A DNA stretch of 64,000 nt from Megaleporinus macrocephalus (GCA_021613375.1 CM038725.1:37949824-38013823); one strand, 5' to 3'. Shown: positions 27,842-43,771, counted from the first letter of the stretch. The notes: generated by a model from the sequence alone, not told the origin. Translations and numbers: made by a program.

Positions 27842-28683
27842 GGCATTACACTGGAACCACGCGTTATTGTTTTAAAATCCCACCCGTATTCAGATAGGAT
27901 AAGAAGAAGGAGAAGAATTCTGAGAGGATTCATGATTTACCCTGACATTATTAATCAGATTTCACCACCACACCCACTTTCAAATGTGTACAATTCGATT
28001 ACAGCCTGCAGGCGTGCTTTTTGTTACGTTTAGATATAGTTGTCTGTCAAGAGCCTATGACTTTAACTAGCAACCCTAACACTTTTCTACTTCAGTGTGC
28101 TCTGCAGAAGCATGTCATGTCATGTTTTTAAAGAACGTTCTTTCAGTAATCGTATAACATTCAATCTAACCACTTTCCTTGCTTAGGAGGTAAGGGTACT
28201 ATTAAGATGACTTTTAAAGGTGTTGGAGTGAACATCACCAGTTCCATGTGCAAAATTGATAAGAGGAGTAACTTTTTGTCTTGTAAAACATGTCCTGTAA
28301 CAGGTTGAAAATGCAGTATCAAATGGACTGACAGTAATTGGCTGCACTGATGAACAGCACCCATTAAGGAACCTTGCTCCACAGCTGTTGGTCGATATCA
28401 CATTTTCCCATTACAAAGCCACCAACCCCTTCCAGACACCCAAGGTAAGGCCTAACCATTTATCTCTGCCTCCCACCCCTATTTCTCAAACCCAGGATGG
28501 ACTGAAGCTGCCTGTGTCAAGCCTTCTATACAAATGTGTAAATGCTGCCACAGAACATTAACAAAACTATGCTGCTTTACCCTATGCTGTCCATGACAGC
28601 ACCAACATCTGCCAAAGATGTAGGTCATTTTATGAAACCTTTGTGGCCATCGCCCCAGACCTGATTATTTCAAATGCCTGACC
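27842..28683. other. Interval upstream of gene C promoter, left part of the THAP/YqaJ element
   Basis: 28310-28680 (+) has protein-like stretches in shifting frames that probably belong to the decayed upstream part of the YqaJ gene. 27842-28160 shows nothing recognisable. The left end of the transposon was not found. Confidence 0.4.
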
Positions 28684-29270
28684 ATGGAACAGATACCTCT
28701 AGAGCAGAGTGCATCCCATATGTGGCATAACTCTCACAAGGTGAGAATTACAGCCAGCTCTGCAAAGAAGATTCCCATCAGAGGCAGCCCTTAACATTTT
28801 ATGCAGGAGCACATCTACCATAAGTTTCATGACAAAGCAGCAATTCAGCATAGTTTAACGAGTGAGGCATTAGCATTGCAGTGGTTAGGAGGCTGTGGAT
28901 ACACTGTCACTCGCAGAGACATAGTTTTGTGCACACATCTGGTTGTCAGTAAGCTCTGATGATGTATTACACACAGGAGAGCTTTTAAAGATGAAGTGTC
29001 CTCTGCTAAAGAGCAACGAGTCTCTGGAAGACCTAATGGAAACCCAGAGGTATGATGTGAAGATAGTGGAGGGGACCCCACAGCTACAGCAAAATGGTTA
29101 ATGTGGCTTCTACGTGCAGATTCAGCTTTGCATGTTGTGTACAGGTCTGAAGACATGTAAGCTGCTCATATGGATTCCATCACAGCTAATTCTACTCCAT
29201 GTCCCACAACATGAGGCTTTCTGTGCAAAGACTGTGGCTAGACTTAGAACCTTTATATTAAAACCTTTAC
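28684..29270 (+). pseudogene. Decayed YqaJ-type nuclease gene of an ISL2EU-like transposon
   Basis: Broken frames preserve hallmarks of the YqaJ exonuclease fold: a stretch encoding VRITASSAKKIP at 28741, then after frame breaks GELLKMKCPLLKSNESLED from 28976 (the E/K-x-KCP active-site strand, where the usual Glu is Lys-Met here), YDVKIVEGTPQLQQNG, and CGFYVQIQLCMLCTGLK from 29102. An in-frame TAA at 29099-29101 interrupts the conserved block and other stops lie upstream, so no full protein is made. It converges on the transposase gene at 29505-31036, and AATAAA on this strand is at 29306-29311. YqaJ genes accompany THAP-DDE transposases in this transposon group. Confidence 0.75.
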
Positions 29271-29504
29271 ATTAGAACCTTTATCTTCTAAGTATTGTTA
29301 TATAAAATAAACAAGAATAATTTATTGATGAAGATATTGAGATTTATTTTTTTCAAAACTTTTTTTTTTTACATCTTGTGAACGTTGAAAGTGTAGTTCT
29401 GAAGACTTTCTAAAAATCAACAATAGAGTTTTTTTTAAAGGAGAAGGAAATAATATACTTTTAATGTAAGTAAATGGAAGCAGACTCTGCAAACAAGCAG
29501 GGCT

Positions 29505-31036
29505 TTACTGTTCATCTTCTGAGTCATGATTTGTGTCACCACGAAGGTTACACAGGGCTGCACAAACTTTTAGGATTTTGTCAAATTTAGGTGTAAGGCT
29601 AATTGGGACTGTTTGAGAAATTATTCTGAAGTTTTTCAATCTCCGTATTACCCGTTCAACATGGACACGTACATTGGCAATGTGACTTGTGTCGGTGGTG
29701 TCTTCTTCTGAAAGTTGCATACCTCTGTCTGTAAATGCGGCCAGGATGAGATTAACTTTCCTTTCACACAGGAGATCTTGGATAGCAAACCCTCTGTTGG
29801 CCATGACCTCGTCACCTGGGCAAAGGTATTCCAAAAACCCAGAATTTGCAGTGATCAAATTATCACTGCATCTTCCTCCATATGCTTTTGAAATAAACAT
29901 TATTAGTCCACAGGGTGCTATTGCGACAAGGTACTTGATGGTATTTTGGCCATAGTATTGACTGTACGACTCCCCTCTTGAGTCAAGGTTGTGTGGTTTC
30001 TGAAGGGGGGTCTCGAAACAGTCAATTACACATGTAGATTTAGGATAATGTTCTCTAAAGCACTGTGGCATTGTTGCTTGGATTGTCTCCCTGGGCAGCC
30101 ATGGGATGCAACACCCCATCTTTTCCTCCATGAGGTCCAACCAGCATGAAATGACTTTACTCACAATTGACTGCAACACCCGAAATCTCTCAGCAATGTC
30201 ATCCTGCAATAAATTTAGCCTAAGTTTCATCAGGGTCATCAGGAGCTGATCCCTGGGGTGTAGCTGGAAGCAGTTGTTGTAGCCTTGTGTCAGGTAGTCA
30301 GCCAATGCATTAAATGCATCTAGAGGCAATCCAGTGTAAAGGAGGGAAAGATGGTCACTTCTTAGTAGATCAGTATGCAATTGAGCTGGTTCAGTGTACT
30401 GTGTTGCCTGATCACATAGAAGGGGCAGGTGAGATGGCCTGGCAGCATAATTGTGGTCTGATACAGTTGGATCTTCCAACTGTATTGATGCAACGTAGTG
30501 TGTCTCAGGCGCCTGAGCCTTTTCCACAGTCTCCCCCACTACACTGCTGGTTGAAGCATCTGTAAAAGTAAGTAATTATTAAGTAAAATAAGTATTATAC
30601 AAGTTATGCTAACTAAATTATAATGACTATTTCTTTCATAAAATAGGTATTGTTGTCTATTTACTTTATAAAGTTTCAACGTAAATGCAAGGAAAAGATG
30701 TGGACACTGATCATAAAATAGTCACCTACCAAGCACCTGCTTCCTCGGAGCTTCATAACCGAGCCATTTCTCTGGATACGGATGCTCTGGTGTTGGTTTC
30801 CCCTCCACAAAATGGTAGGAGCAGACATATGGACGTTTAGGTGGATGTTTGAAATTTAGCGCCTTCAGCCAGAGACGCAGGTCCTCTTTCTTGGAAGGAG
30901 GTGGATATAAGTTATAAGGTGCCCCACAGCACTCCGATCTTTTTGTGCTGTGTTCGTAACACTGTTGTTCAAGCCAGGTCTTCCTCTTCTTCCAGTTATT
31001 GTGACATCCTCGAACTGAACATATGATGCTAGTCAT
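29505..31036 (-). CDS. THAP-DDE transposase (ISL2EU/PIF-Harbinger-related), second catalytic Asp replaced
   Basis: Two exons, 30730-31036 and 29505-30559, with a GT-AG intron, joining in frame into 453 aa. The N-terminal THAP domain has the C2CH ligands C6, C11, C72, H75 (VCSYHF) and W56. The C-terminal half matches the DDE_Tnp_4 nuclease: first Asp at D282 (CVIDCFETPLQKP), third acid E404 (RVHVERVIRRLKNF). At the second position the usual ADRGF is ANRGF (N357), a GAC to AAC change at a CpG. The reading frame is otherwise intact, so the protein may still bind DNA but should not cleave it. AATAAA motifs on this strand lie at 29321-29326 and 29343-29348. It may be a recently dead transposon or a retained DNA-binding gene; the former is more likely, as its partner YqaJ gene is wrecked. 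Confidence 0.85.
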
Positions 31037-31136
31037 TTTACAAGTTTGTTGTTGTCACTTGTTGTAAGTATCACTGCTTGTGGTCAGTATCAACGTATCC
31101 GCTGTCGCACCGGAAGTTCTAACACAAAGATGGCGC

Positions 31137-31661
31137 CGCTGTTGCCAACTCCTCAGTAAGGAAAGTCGCTATTGGCTGTCCTTAAGGTCTATAGAAGTCG
31201 CAAAATGACGTAATCGCCTAATTTGCATAATGTTCTATTGCGTGTATTTCAAGGAATGACGTGTGGATTCTTTTTTCGTTACCTTTGAAATCGGCCGTGT
31301 CACACTGAATAACTTCCCTCTGGGATCAATAAAGTATCTATCAATCTAAGACGCATTTATATTTACATCCTGCTCTGTAGATAGGGGGCGGGGTCAGCGG
31401 CGGCGTTGGGCATGCGCAGTGAGTGTAGTGGGTCGTGGAGCGGTGTGGGTCTGCTCTGACTGTGAGACTGAGCACTGGGAGTGTTGTGGGGTGGGGCTCA
31501 AGGCAGCCCCCACTGCTCGCTGAGGACCGTAACTGAAGATCATGTGTGTTCATCTCAGAGTCGAGTCTTCAAAAGTATCCAATAACACCAGAAACAGTCG
31601 CAAGTGGCTTTAAAAAAAAAGTCGCGAGTGGGTCTGAAAAGTCGCTAAGTTGGCAACACTG
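31137..31661. mobile_element. Non-autonomous hAT element with perfect 8-bp target duplication
   Basis: 525 bp between identical gatggcgc octamers (31129-31136 and 31662-31669). The ends are CGCTGTTGCCAACT and AGTTGGCAACACTG, inverted copies with two mismatches at the left tip. Internal 'aagtcgct' blocks repeat towards each end. At about 31298-31350 a LINE-like 3' tail ('tgggatcaataaagtatcta') is embedded. No coding capacity. It lies just outside the THAP transposase gene. Confidence 0.75.
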
Positions 31662-31989
31662 GATGGCGCCCTCAGTGTTGTTGTGGAAAATATCGTAAAT
31701 ATATGTTAGATTTTATGCAGCATCAGTTTTCAGATTAGAAAACAAACACCTTCAATTACAATGTGAAGAAACTGACCACTGCTGGGGAGCAATCATGGCT
31801 CATGGGCACTTCAGTCGTGTCCTGTCGGTCCATGGGATCAAACCTGCAAACTTCTGGTCACAAGGCTGGTTCCCTAACCTCCAGCCGTTGACCAGAGCTT
31901 TAAGAGGCAATATGGTCCATTGTATTATATATTTTCTCCAAAAGCTGTTAAATAACCACCACAACAGGTTCCGTTCAACGTGAAACCTT

Positions 31990-32141
31990 CTCCAGTCCAG
32001 GTGATGGCGCTAATTCTGTATTTTTCTCCATCTACGCTAAAGAGGAGAAGCAGAAGATCGTGTTTTGGTCAGCAGTCCACGCCTCCTGCGCGCTCGGACA
32101 GTGTTGTTGGAGGAACAGAAAGCAGGGCTGAACTATTGAAG
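31990..32141 (+). promoter_or_regulatory. Shared promoter and non-coding exon 1, gene D
   Basis: Begins CCAGTCCAGGTGATGGCGC, continues 'gaagcagaagatcgtg', 'ccacgcctcctgcgcgctcgg' and 'agaaagcagggctgaac', and ends at donor gtaggaag (32142). The downstream similarity runs far into the intron and matches genes A, B, F and H. Confidence 0.78.
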
Positions 32142-34654
<2,513 letters not shown>

Positions 34655-36157
34655 TATGAATGGATCTTGATACATTCCTGTGTAGTAAAGCTGTTCATGG
34701 ATTAATTTGTTTGTCATATGTATAATGCATATAGTTCTGACTTAAGTGTTCCTCTCTCCACCAAGTTTGGGAACACAATATTCTGTATGCTGTGTCTAGA
34801 TTCCCGGTGCGGGTCGTTCAGTGTGGAGTGTGTATGTTCTCTCCATGCTTGAGTGGGTTTGCTTCGTGTACTTCGGTTTCCTCCCACAGTCCAAACACAT
34901 GCATGTTAGGTTGATCCGTCACTCTAAATTGCCTGTAGGTGCAAGTGTGGGTTGCCCATGCGATGGACTGGTGACCTTTCCATGGGGTGCTGCGTCTTTG
35001 CCCGATGATGCTGGGATTGGCTCCTGCCCCCCATGCACCTTCAGGCAACCTGACTTCACCTAGAGGAGGAGCCTGAAGAAAAGCTAGTTGCACAGTTCAA
35101 AACGGTAAGCAAGAGAGAGAGAAGAGAGAGATGCAGAAAAGATTTTTATCCAAGTACAAAAGTGAAGAGCCGGCCCAGGGCTTAGTTTGAATGTTCAGTT
35201 CCACATCTTAGAAGTTAGGTTTGTTCATTCATTCAATGCTCATATTAAAGCGTGCTTCAAGCCACATCGAGAAAGAGTGAGATTATGCTTACATTTGGCC
35301 CATCTAAGCTTATCCTTATTCATAGCTTAGCTCAGTGGTAGTGAGAGAGTTCACAGAAAGTTTGCGGCCTAACATCCTGAGCGTGCCTTGAACAACTTAA
35401 AGAAACCCTGGTTCAAGAACAGCAAACCTTTTGCTTTGCAACACTACCACCAATAATGGCTGACTTCTCACTGCCCTCAGCTTTCATGTGTAGGCCTACC
35501 GTTCACCACTGTGACTGAATCCGATGTTCGGAAACACCACTGGGAACCACCACCCGGGCGAACTATGCCCCTCTGCTCCAGAGCTCCCCACAGACCTTCA
35601 CACATCCAACCAGAGCTTTCCAGCTGTGGCTAGCAGCAAAGTACTCTGTCTTTATTTATCTTTCATATGCTCAGAATTTCGTTACAGCCTTAGTCACATA
35701 CTATGTGTTTTTTTTTGTTGCACTAGATGGTTTCACTCAAATTGCTCTAGTTATCAGACTCCATTTCCCCATAAAGATAAGGAACTAAAGTTTCTGCTGT
35801 ATCTATCTTTAACTAACTATTCTATTCATGTTCCATGTGTCTATCCTGTGTTCATGATTATGATTTTTATATATTTTCCTTCACTTCATCTAATCTTTAG
35901 TCCATCAATAAGCTGATTTGTTGAAGTCTTCTCTCGTGAATGCAGGGTAATCACATTGACCATGGTCAATCCCAGAGAGTGAGATAAACCCTTTGATTGA
36001 AACTTAAATGTAAAGTATTTGCTAAATATTGAATTCACTTTGCTATCAACACTCTGTGTTACTTTACACCAGTAGTAACAGGCCTTTTTAGACAACATCG
36101 TCCATGGAATGGGTTCATGTTCATTAAAAAAACTATAATGAACTACAGGACTTCAAG
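34655..36157. other. Intergenic DNA between ZNF genes D and E
   Basis: 34800-35060 (+) is a LINE 3'-end-like piece ('atgttctctccatgcttgag', 'gatggactggtgac', 'gatgatgctgggattggctc'). The rest shows no gene; open frames at 35524-35916 and 35886-36098 match nothing known to me. Confidence 0.55.
34800..35060 (+). repeat. LINE 3'-end-like fragment
   Basis: Forward copy of the retroposon end also found at 6520-6850, 12483-12600 and 45235-45330. Confidence 0.6.
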
Positions 36158-36315
36158 CTCCAGGCCGGATGGTGGCGCTATTTCTGTCTGTATAACTTTC
36201 TTCAACTGCATCGAAGTGGAGAAGCAGAAGATCGTGTGGTGGTCAGCAGTCCACGCCTCCTCTGCGCTCGGACAGTGTTGTTGGAGGAACAGAAAGCAGA
36301 GCTGAACTATTGAGG
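36158..36315 (+). promoter_or_regulatory. Shared promoter and non-coding exon 1, gene E
   Basis: Carries CCGGATGGTGGCGCTA, 'gagaagcagaagatcgtgtg', 'ccacgcctcctctgcgctcgg' and 'agaaagcagagctgaac'. The exon end reads 'tgagg' rather than 'tgaag' before the gtaggaag donor (36316). Confidence 0.77.
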
Positions 36316-37378
36316 GTAGGAAGCTGTCCGACACTTTAATACTCATTGTTCTTCACAGACACATCTGAGTTCTGAACATAAGATCTGATGTTCTTTAATG
36401 TTCTGATCTCTAAGATCAGACACACAGAAGCAGCTTCATTCAGACCAGACCAGAGCTGAGTTTTTCTCAGGATCAATGAGACTATGACGGGTCTTTGGGA
36501 TCAGAACACGTGGCAATCTCAGAGTTAACGCTTAAACATAATCTAAATATTCAGCGTGCTATTGCGTTAAGTTTGTGAATTTGGATTTGGTTGCTGTTGG
36601 AAGCCTTTAAAAACGTGATGCTTTACCGCCACCTACCGGTTATTGCTCAAATAACGTACAGAAAAACAGACCAAATAATGGGAAGTACAGTTTTTGATTC
36701 ATTTTTGAAATGTAGTTTTAACATAATTTGGAAGAAATGCTTCATAAGCATACACACTTTACTCGTGATTTGAGTAAGCCAAGTTGTCTTACTCTATTGG
36801 CAGATGTTTGGGCTTTTTTCAAGCACATTTTAAAAAAATTGGAACAATTATCTGCCAATGTAGTGAGAATTTACCAAACTTGAAAACAAGTAAATACGTT
36901 AAAGAATCTTAAAAATACATGTTTTATTCTCATTTTGCATTGTAGGAGTCAGTTGTCTTTATTTTAAGATGTTCTGTTAGCTGCCTACAACTGTGGAATG
37001 TAGGCACCCTAAAAGTTTGGAATTGGATTGAGACACACAAGCTCTGACACAAAAACAGTAAAATTCATATATCTTTAAAGAACTTTGTGTAAAAATATTT
37101 TGTTCTATGCACATGTTACAAACTGTTAACTGCAGAATGCAATGGTGTCCAGTCAATTTTGTCATGAAAAAAAAACAATATTTGGCAATTTCAAAACAAC
37201 TTTGTTGATCTATATTTGAAAAATTAGGTGATTGGCATTTACCATCACATGAACTTCTTTTTAATTATTTTCTTACACTTTCTGTCAAATCATGTAAGTG
37301 AAATATTTATGATTTGGATTGGATTGCATTTTTATTGTATTGTACATTGAGTTTATATTTTGTTTACTCTTCTTCCAG
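36316..37378 (+). other. Intron 1 of zinc-finger gene E
   Basis: The shortest of the ZNF first introns. 36480-36650 aligns with the gene C intron (27350-27530) in reverse orientation and lacks the segments shared by A, B, D, F and H. The acceptor is CTTCCAG (37377-37378). A CTCF-like motif lies at 36626-36639. Confidence 0.72.
36626..36639 (-). promoter_or_regulatory. CTCF-like site in intron 1 of gene E
   Basis: The reverse complement CCGGTAGGTGGCGG matches CCASYAGRKGGCRS at 13 of 14 positions and is homologous to the perfect match in gene C (27350). Confidence 0.35.
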
Positions 37379-37388
37379 AAATGAATGA

Positions 37389-38633
<1,245 letters not shown>

Positions 38634-38752
38634 CACATTCTGGGAGTACAAGCCCCATTTATATCAAAGAAATTTCCAGCCCAGATTTAAAACTGTGTTA
38701 AGGGAAGAACTACTTATTTTTGTAGTTTCTAAAATATATGCCTGAAATTAAA

Positions 38753-40925
38753 TATAGAGTGTCTCAAAAGTAAGGAAACACCCATATAAAATGAAAACTG
38801 TTTGATAGATGGTGATGGAGTTTTAGATACAGGCTGTGGGGGGGAAGGAGAAACGCTGCCATCTTGGATTCTGCTTTAGGTTTTTTAAAAGGGAAGGTAG
38901 GTGTCTGACCAAAACAATGCTGTGCATGCATGTTAATGTGACTTGATTCATTCTCATGCTTAGAACGGCGACTCTGATGTTATATTAACATGAAATTTCT
39001 AAAGATATACATTGCATGGGTAGACTCCGTGAAGTGTCTTGACATGGGGTTATTTTAATATACTGTGTACAAAATATTGTTTGTTAGTCACTTGTCAGAT
39101 TTCATCCCCTGGTAGCCAAAGAAAGTCCTATTTCCATTTGAGAATTTCTTCAGAAGAAAAGCTCTGATTAACATTCTATGCCTTTCCAATATGCATGTTG
39201 CTGCATCTTCCATTTAAAAGGTCTAAACCGTTTTAGGTTAAAGATTTTAGCTTTAGATTTGAGGTTGATAAGATTATTTGGGTGGTATGCTCGTACAGAA
39301 AAAATGCACTCCTTTACTGGTATATTCATTCTAAGTTATGTATGGGTTCCTCTTATAGTTATATTTTAGCACCTGCTTACAGCATGCCAGTTACAAATAC
39401 TAAACACTTGTTATACGGTGCCTCTGGAAAGTATTCACAGTGCTTCACTTTTTCCACATTTTGGTAGGTTACTGCCTTATTTAAAAAATTATTACATTTA
39501 TTTATTCCCTCAAAATTCTACACATAATACTCCATAATAACAAAGTGAAAAAATATTGTTTCCATTTTTGCAAATTCATAAAAAATAAAAAACAGTAAAA
39601 ATCACAACTTTTGCTCAATACTTTGTTGAAGCACCTTTGGCAGCAATTACAGCCTTAAGTTTTTTTTGAGTGTGATGCTACAAGCTTGGGACACCTATCT
39701 TTCTCTCATTCTTCTTTGCAGAACCTCTCAAGCTCCTTCAGGTTGGATGGGGAGCGTTGGTGCACAGCCATTTTCAGATAGAGATTTTTGTTATCTTGGC
39801 TGTGTGCTTAGGGTTGTTGTCCTGTTGAAAGATGAACCTTCGCCCCAGTCTGAGGTCCAGAGTGCTCTGTAGCAGGTTGTCTTTAAGGATGTCTCTGTAC
39901 ATTGCTGGATTCATTTTTTCCTCAACCCTGACTAGTCTCCCTGTTTCTGCTGCTGAAAAACAACCCCTCAGCATTTCCTCCAGATGCTTGATATTCAGGC
40001 CAAAGAGTTCAATCTTTGTTTTATAAGACCAGAGAATTTTGTTTCTCATGGTCTGAGAGTTCTTCAGGTGCTTTTTGGCAAACACCTAGCAGGCTGTCTT
40101 GTGCCTTTTACTGAGGAGTTTTGAGGAGTGGCTTTTTTATGACCACTCTACCACACAGGCCTGATTGGTGGAGTTCTGCAGTAATAATTGTGGAAGGTTC
40201 TCCTTTCTCCACAGAGCAATGTTCTGTCAGAGTGACTCGTAGGTTCTTGGTCACCTCTCTGACTTAGACCCTCAGATTGGATGGGGTGGCCAGCTCTAGA
40301 AAGAGTCCTGCTGGTTCCAAACGTCTTTCGTTTATGGATGATAGTGGTCACTGTCCTCTTTGGGACCTTCAGTGCTGCAGAAATGTTTCTGTACCTTCCC
40401 CAGATCTGTGCCTCCATACAATCCCGTATTGGAGGTCTACAGAAACTTCATTGGACTTCATGGCTTGGTTTATGCTCTGACATGTACTGTCAACTATGCA
40501 ACCTTATATAGACAGGTGTGTGCCTTTCCAGATCGGGTCCAATTAACTGGATTTACCACAGGTGGACTCCAGTCAAGTTGTGGAAACAACGGAAGGATGA
40601 TCAGCAGAAACAGGAACACTTTTCAATGTCATGGCAACGGCTGTGAATACTTTTGTTCAAATAATCTTTTCTCCCTTTGTCATTAAGGGGTATTGTGTGT
40701 AGCATTTTGAAGGACAAATGAATTTAATCCATTTTGAAATATGGCTGAAACATAACACACTGTGGAAAAAGTGAAGTGCTGTAAATACTTTCTGAATGCA
40801 AAGTAGTGTTTTTTTTTTTAAATATAGGGTTTATGTGTTGAATGTTCCATAAAAAGTAATGGGTAAAGTAATTTTCTCTTTCGTTTCTGGAATAAAAAGG
40901 TGTCTTTTGACTCACCCTGTATATT
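38753..40925. mobile_element. Mariner-like element remnant, split by a Tc1 insertion
   Basis: The left tip 'atagagtgtctcaaaagt' and the right tip (reverse complement 'atacagggtgagtcaaaag') form a short imperfect inverted repeat. The two parts, 38753-39413 and 40806-40925, flank the Tc1-like element at 39416-40803. No transposase remnant was recognised in the flanks. The assignment rests on the ends alone. Confidence 0.4.
39416..40803 (-). mobile_element. Tc1-like transposon with broken transposase
   Basis: Flanked by TA on both sides (39414-39415, 40804-40805). The inverted ends share 'gaaagtatt' and 'cagtgcttcactttttccaca'. Reverse-strand transposase relics: a helix-turn-helix region at 40148-40417 (SAALKVPKRTVTTII, TLSRAGHP) and a DDE region at 39774-40085 (WSYKTKIELFG, where the usual Asp-Glu are Tyr-Lys, and FIFQQDNNPKHTAK). 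Frameshifts separate them, so it is dead. Confidence 0.85.
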
Positions 40926-41861
40926 CCAAATAATATTTATTCCAAATAAAGTTAAATATCATTAAGCCTACAATTGAGCAGGTTTTGGAGTCTGTATACA
41001 ACAGAGCATAACCGCTTTCGGTTATAATGTTTGTCCCTGAAGAGTAAAATTGCTTTATAGTTCTGCCTATGGAAATTACATTCAGTTCTGACAGAACATG
41101 TTTTAATAATTAGTATTCAAGACATGTATCTGATTCTTTAGCATGTATTCCAGTTTTTTTAAAATAAGGTTTTGCATCATGCACAGTTTATATTAGATTT
41201 CATTTGATTCACTGACGGGCTTGATTTTTCTGTCAGGGCCCCCTTTTCAACACATTCCTTAAAGACTTCCTGAAAAAGTTCCCTAATATCTTTCCAAAGT
41301 ATTCTGTACAACTCGAAGTAAACTATCAGGCCCAGGACTTTTATTTATTTAAAGTTTTTCTAATAATCAAAGCCAGCTCTATTACTTTAGGTGCACTCTC
41401 ATTTTTGTGGCAGTGTTCACTTGTGGTAGAAAGAAATGGCTAATCTATAATCTATAATCAGTGTTTCATTCATATGAAACTGCCTATGTTCCCCAAAAAT
41501 TAAAGAGTTATTTCCAATTTGACCTAATTAATGCTTTTTAATGATTAGCCTTTCCGATGTCATATCCCGATGTTCTGCTGTTGTATCTTTTAGATTCAGT
41601 AAAGATAAGTTAAAATAACCAGGTAATATCCTTCACAACGTTAGCATACCTGAAGGTCAGTTAAGGAAGTAGTACTAAATCTAATGGAATATTTTCAGCA
41701 TTCATATTTGAGATGACTGTGATTTAAACGATTTTCTCGAATAATTATTCCGCTGTTACCCAATCAGAGCGCTGGAGGCGGTGCTTGATTGAATACGGGT
41801 GGGATTCGAAATACTTATCCTGTGGCATGATTCCGTAACGGTGTCGTTCCAGCGTGAATCC
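40926..41861. other. Intergenic DNA between ZNF genes E and F
   Basis: AT-rich; no gene, RNA or repeat boundary recognised. 41760-41860 begins to resemble the region upstream of the other ZNF promoters ('gaatacgggtgggatt', compare 'acccgtattcag' near genes A and C). Confidence 0.5.
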
Positions 41862-41998
41862 ACTCCAGGCCAGTTGGTGGCGTTAATTGTGTAACTGTAA
41901 CTTTGTCCACCTGCAGTGGAGAAGCAGAAGAGGATGTTGTGGTCAGCAGTCCACGCCTCCTCCGCGCTCGGACAGTGTTGTTGGAGGAACTATTGAAG
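41862..41998 (+). promoter_or_regulatory. Shared promoter and non-coding exon 1, gene F (shortened)
   Basis: Carries CCAGTTGGTGGCGTTAA, 'ccacgcctcctccgcgctcgg', 'cagtgttgttggaggaac', and then lacks the 'agaaagcagagctgaac' segment present in the others, so exon 1 is about 17 bp shorter. Donor gtaggaag begins at 41999. Confidence 0.76.
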
Positions 41999-43671
41999 GT
42001 AGGAAGCTATCTGACACTGTAACACTCATTGTTCTTCACTCTGAGACAAACAGCTGGAGACACATCTGAGTTCTGAACATAAGATCTGAGGTTCTTTAAA
42101 ATAGATCGGACACACAGAAGCAGCTTCATTCAGACCAGAGCTGAGTAATGGGAGCTGCTGCTGCTGCTGGACCAGAATATTTGCTAGATCATGTTTTCCT
42201 AGTTGGGTTTAATAAACAGAGCAGTTTGTTTCTGACTTATTTACCAAGTTAGTTCCAAATACATCAAGCACATGTTCTTCAGATCAAGACTTTGTGGTTG
42301 TTGGTGTATCTGATGTGCTTCTGTTCTTTTGTGTACTCCTTCATTTTCAAACTAACTGTAAAGATGATCTTTATGTACATGACTATCTGCTCTATTGTCA
42401 GTTTAAACACACAAAGCGGACCTCATCAATCGTTCACTTATACAATAATGTAAACAGGCCGAGGTCTTCTTATTCTATTTTTCCAGTAAACCTTAAACCA
42501 CCGCAACAGCAGTGTTTTGCCAGTAGAGGGCGATATTATACCGATTCTGAAAATCAAGCCCTGTTCATTGAACGGTAGACATGTTTGATAGAGAACTGAA
42601 TCTGGACTACTAGACTGTCTGTTGCTCTCACACTAATTTAACAAACTATTAAAACAGCGTATAAATAGAAGTACCACGTTTATTTTAACCATCTGAACAT
42701 TGGATTAGACCAGACTGTAAGATCTACATTCTTACTGTATATTTGTGTATGATCAAGCAGTCAGAATCTTTAATAAGAAAGTCAGAAAGTAATGCTGGCC
42801 TACTAGTATAACAACATTTACAGTGTCATGTTTATACTGTGACCCTTCATGCACAAGCAAAGGGAGACTCTATATTAAACAGTCTATGGATGTATATGCT
42901 GATGATTTAATGATTTTTTTTTTTTGCATGATTTGAACGCAGCCACTGCTGTTTGCATTGTGAGAATGCATGGACGCATCAAGGGAAATGTTTCAAAATA
43001 GCTTGGGAATTTTTTTGGTTCCATTAACTTGCATTGAAAGTAAAGACTGTGGAGCTGCCATTTTCGAGATATTTGTTTTTCTTTGGACAGTGATAATATT
43101 ATATTCCTGAAGTGTAAGAACATTTACAATGGAATTTAAGCACCGTAACCCACTGAATATCACACATCAGCCGATGTGCAGAAGGTCTTTCCATTTATTA
43201 TGTTAGTACATCGAAACAAAGAAACTAATAGACTCATGAATTACAATACATATAACTGAAGATCGAGTGAGAATTAGTTGTTCTTTCTGATTAATTTATT
43301 TATATCATAATCCAGAACTATAACAAATTTTACTATAGTTTTTTTCCCCCCATGCTCTGAATATATAATGTCAGCCACTATACGCCACCACAGGCCTATT
43401 TTTCTAGATTATCATACCGACTATTGAACCTGCCATTTAGTTATTAAGACATGCAGTTTTTATTCATTTTAGTTTGTCAAATTAACCTTAACATTGTTAT
43501 ATGTGATAAGTAATAATACTGGTTTTAAAACCTCTTTTAACTGTAAGAATTGACCTTAGAAGCAAATGGCTTGTATGGTTTCACTCCAAACAAGCAAAAG
43601 CACACTTGACTTGTATGTTCCTGATCATTGCATTGCACGTTGAGTCTAGCATTTCTGTTTTCTTCTTTCAG
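41999..43671 (+). other. Intron 1 of zinc-finger gene F
   Basis: The first 450 bp match the introns of B, D and H. A CTCF-like motif lies at 42520-42533. The acceptor is TTTCAG (43670-43671). No gene is recognised in the remainder. Confidence 0.72.
42520..42533 (+). promoter_or_regulatory. CTCF-like site in intron 1 of gene F
   Basis: CCAGTAGAGGGCGA fits CCASYAGRKGGCRS at 13 of 14 positions. Motif evidence only. Confidence 0.33.
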
Positions 43672-43771
43672 AAATGTATGATCTGCTTCGAGCCTTCTCC
43701 TGCACTTTCCTACCCAGCTAAAATGTGCTTCGGTAAACATGCCAGAATCTTCCACCAAGAAGGACATTTAG

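Noticed and set aside
29505..31036. A host THAP-family gene (such as a THAP9-like gene)
   Set aside because: The DDE_Tnp_4-type catalytic region and the convergent YqaJ gene point to an ISL2EU-like transposon rather than a known host THAP gene.
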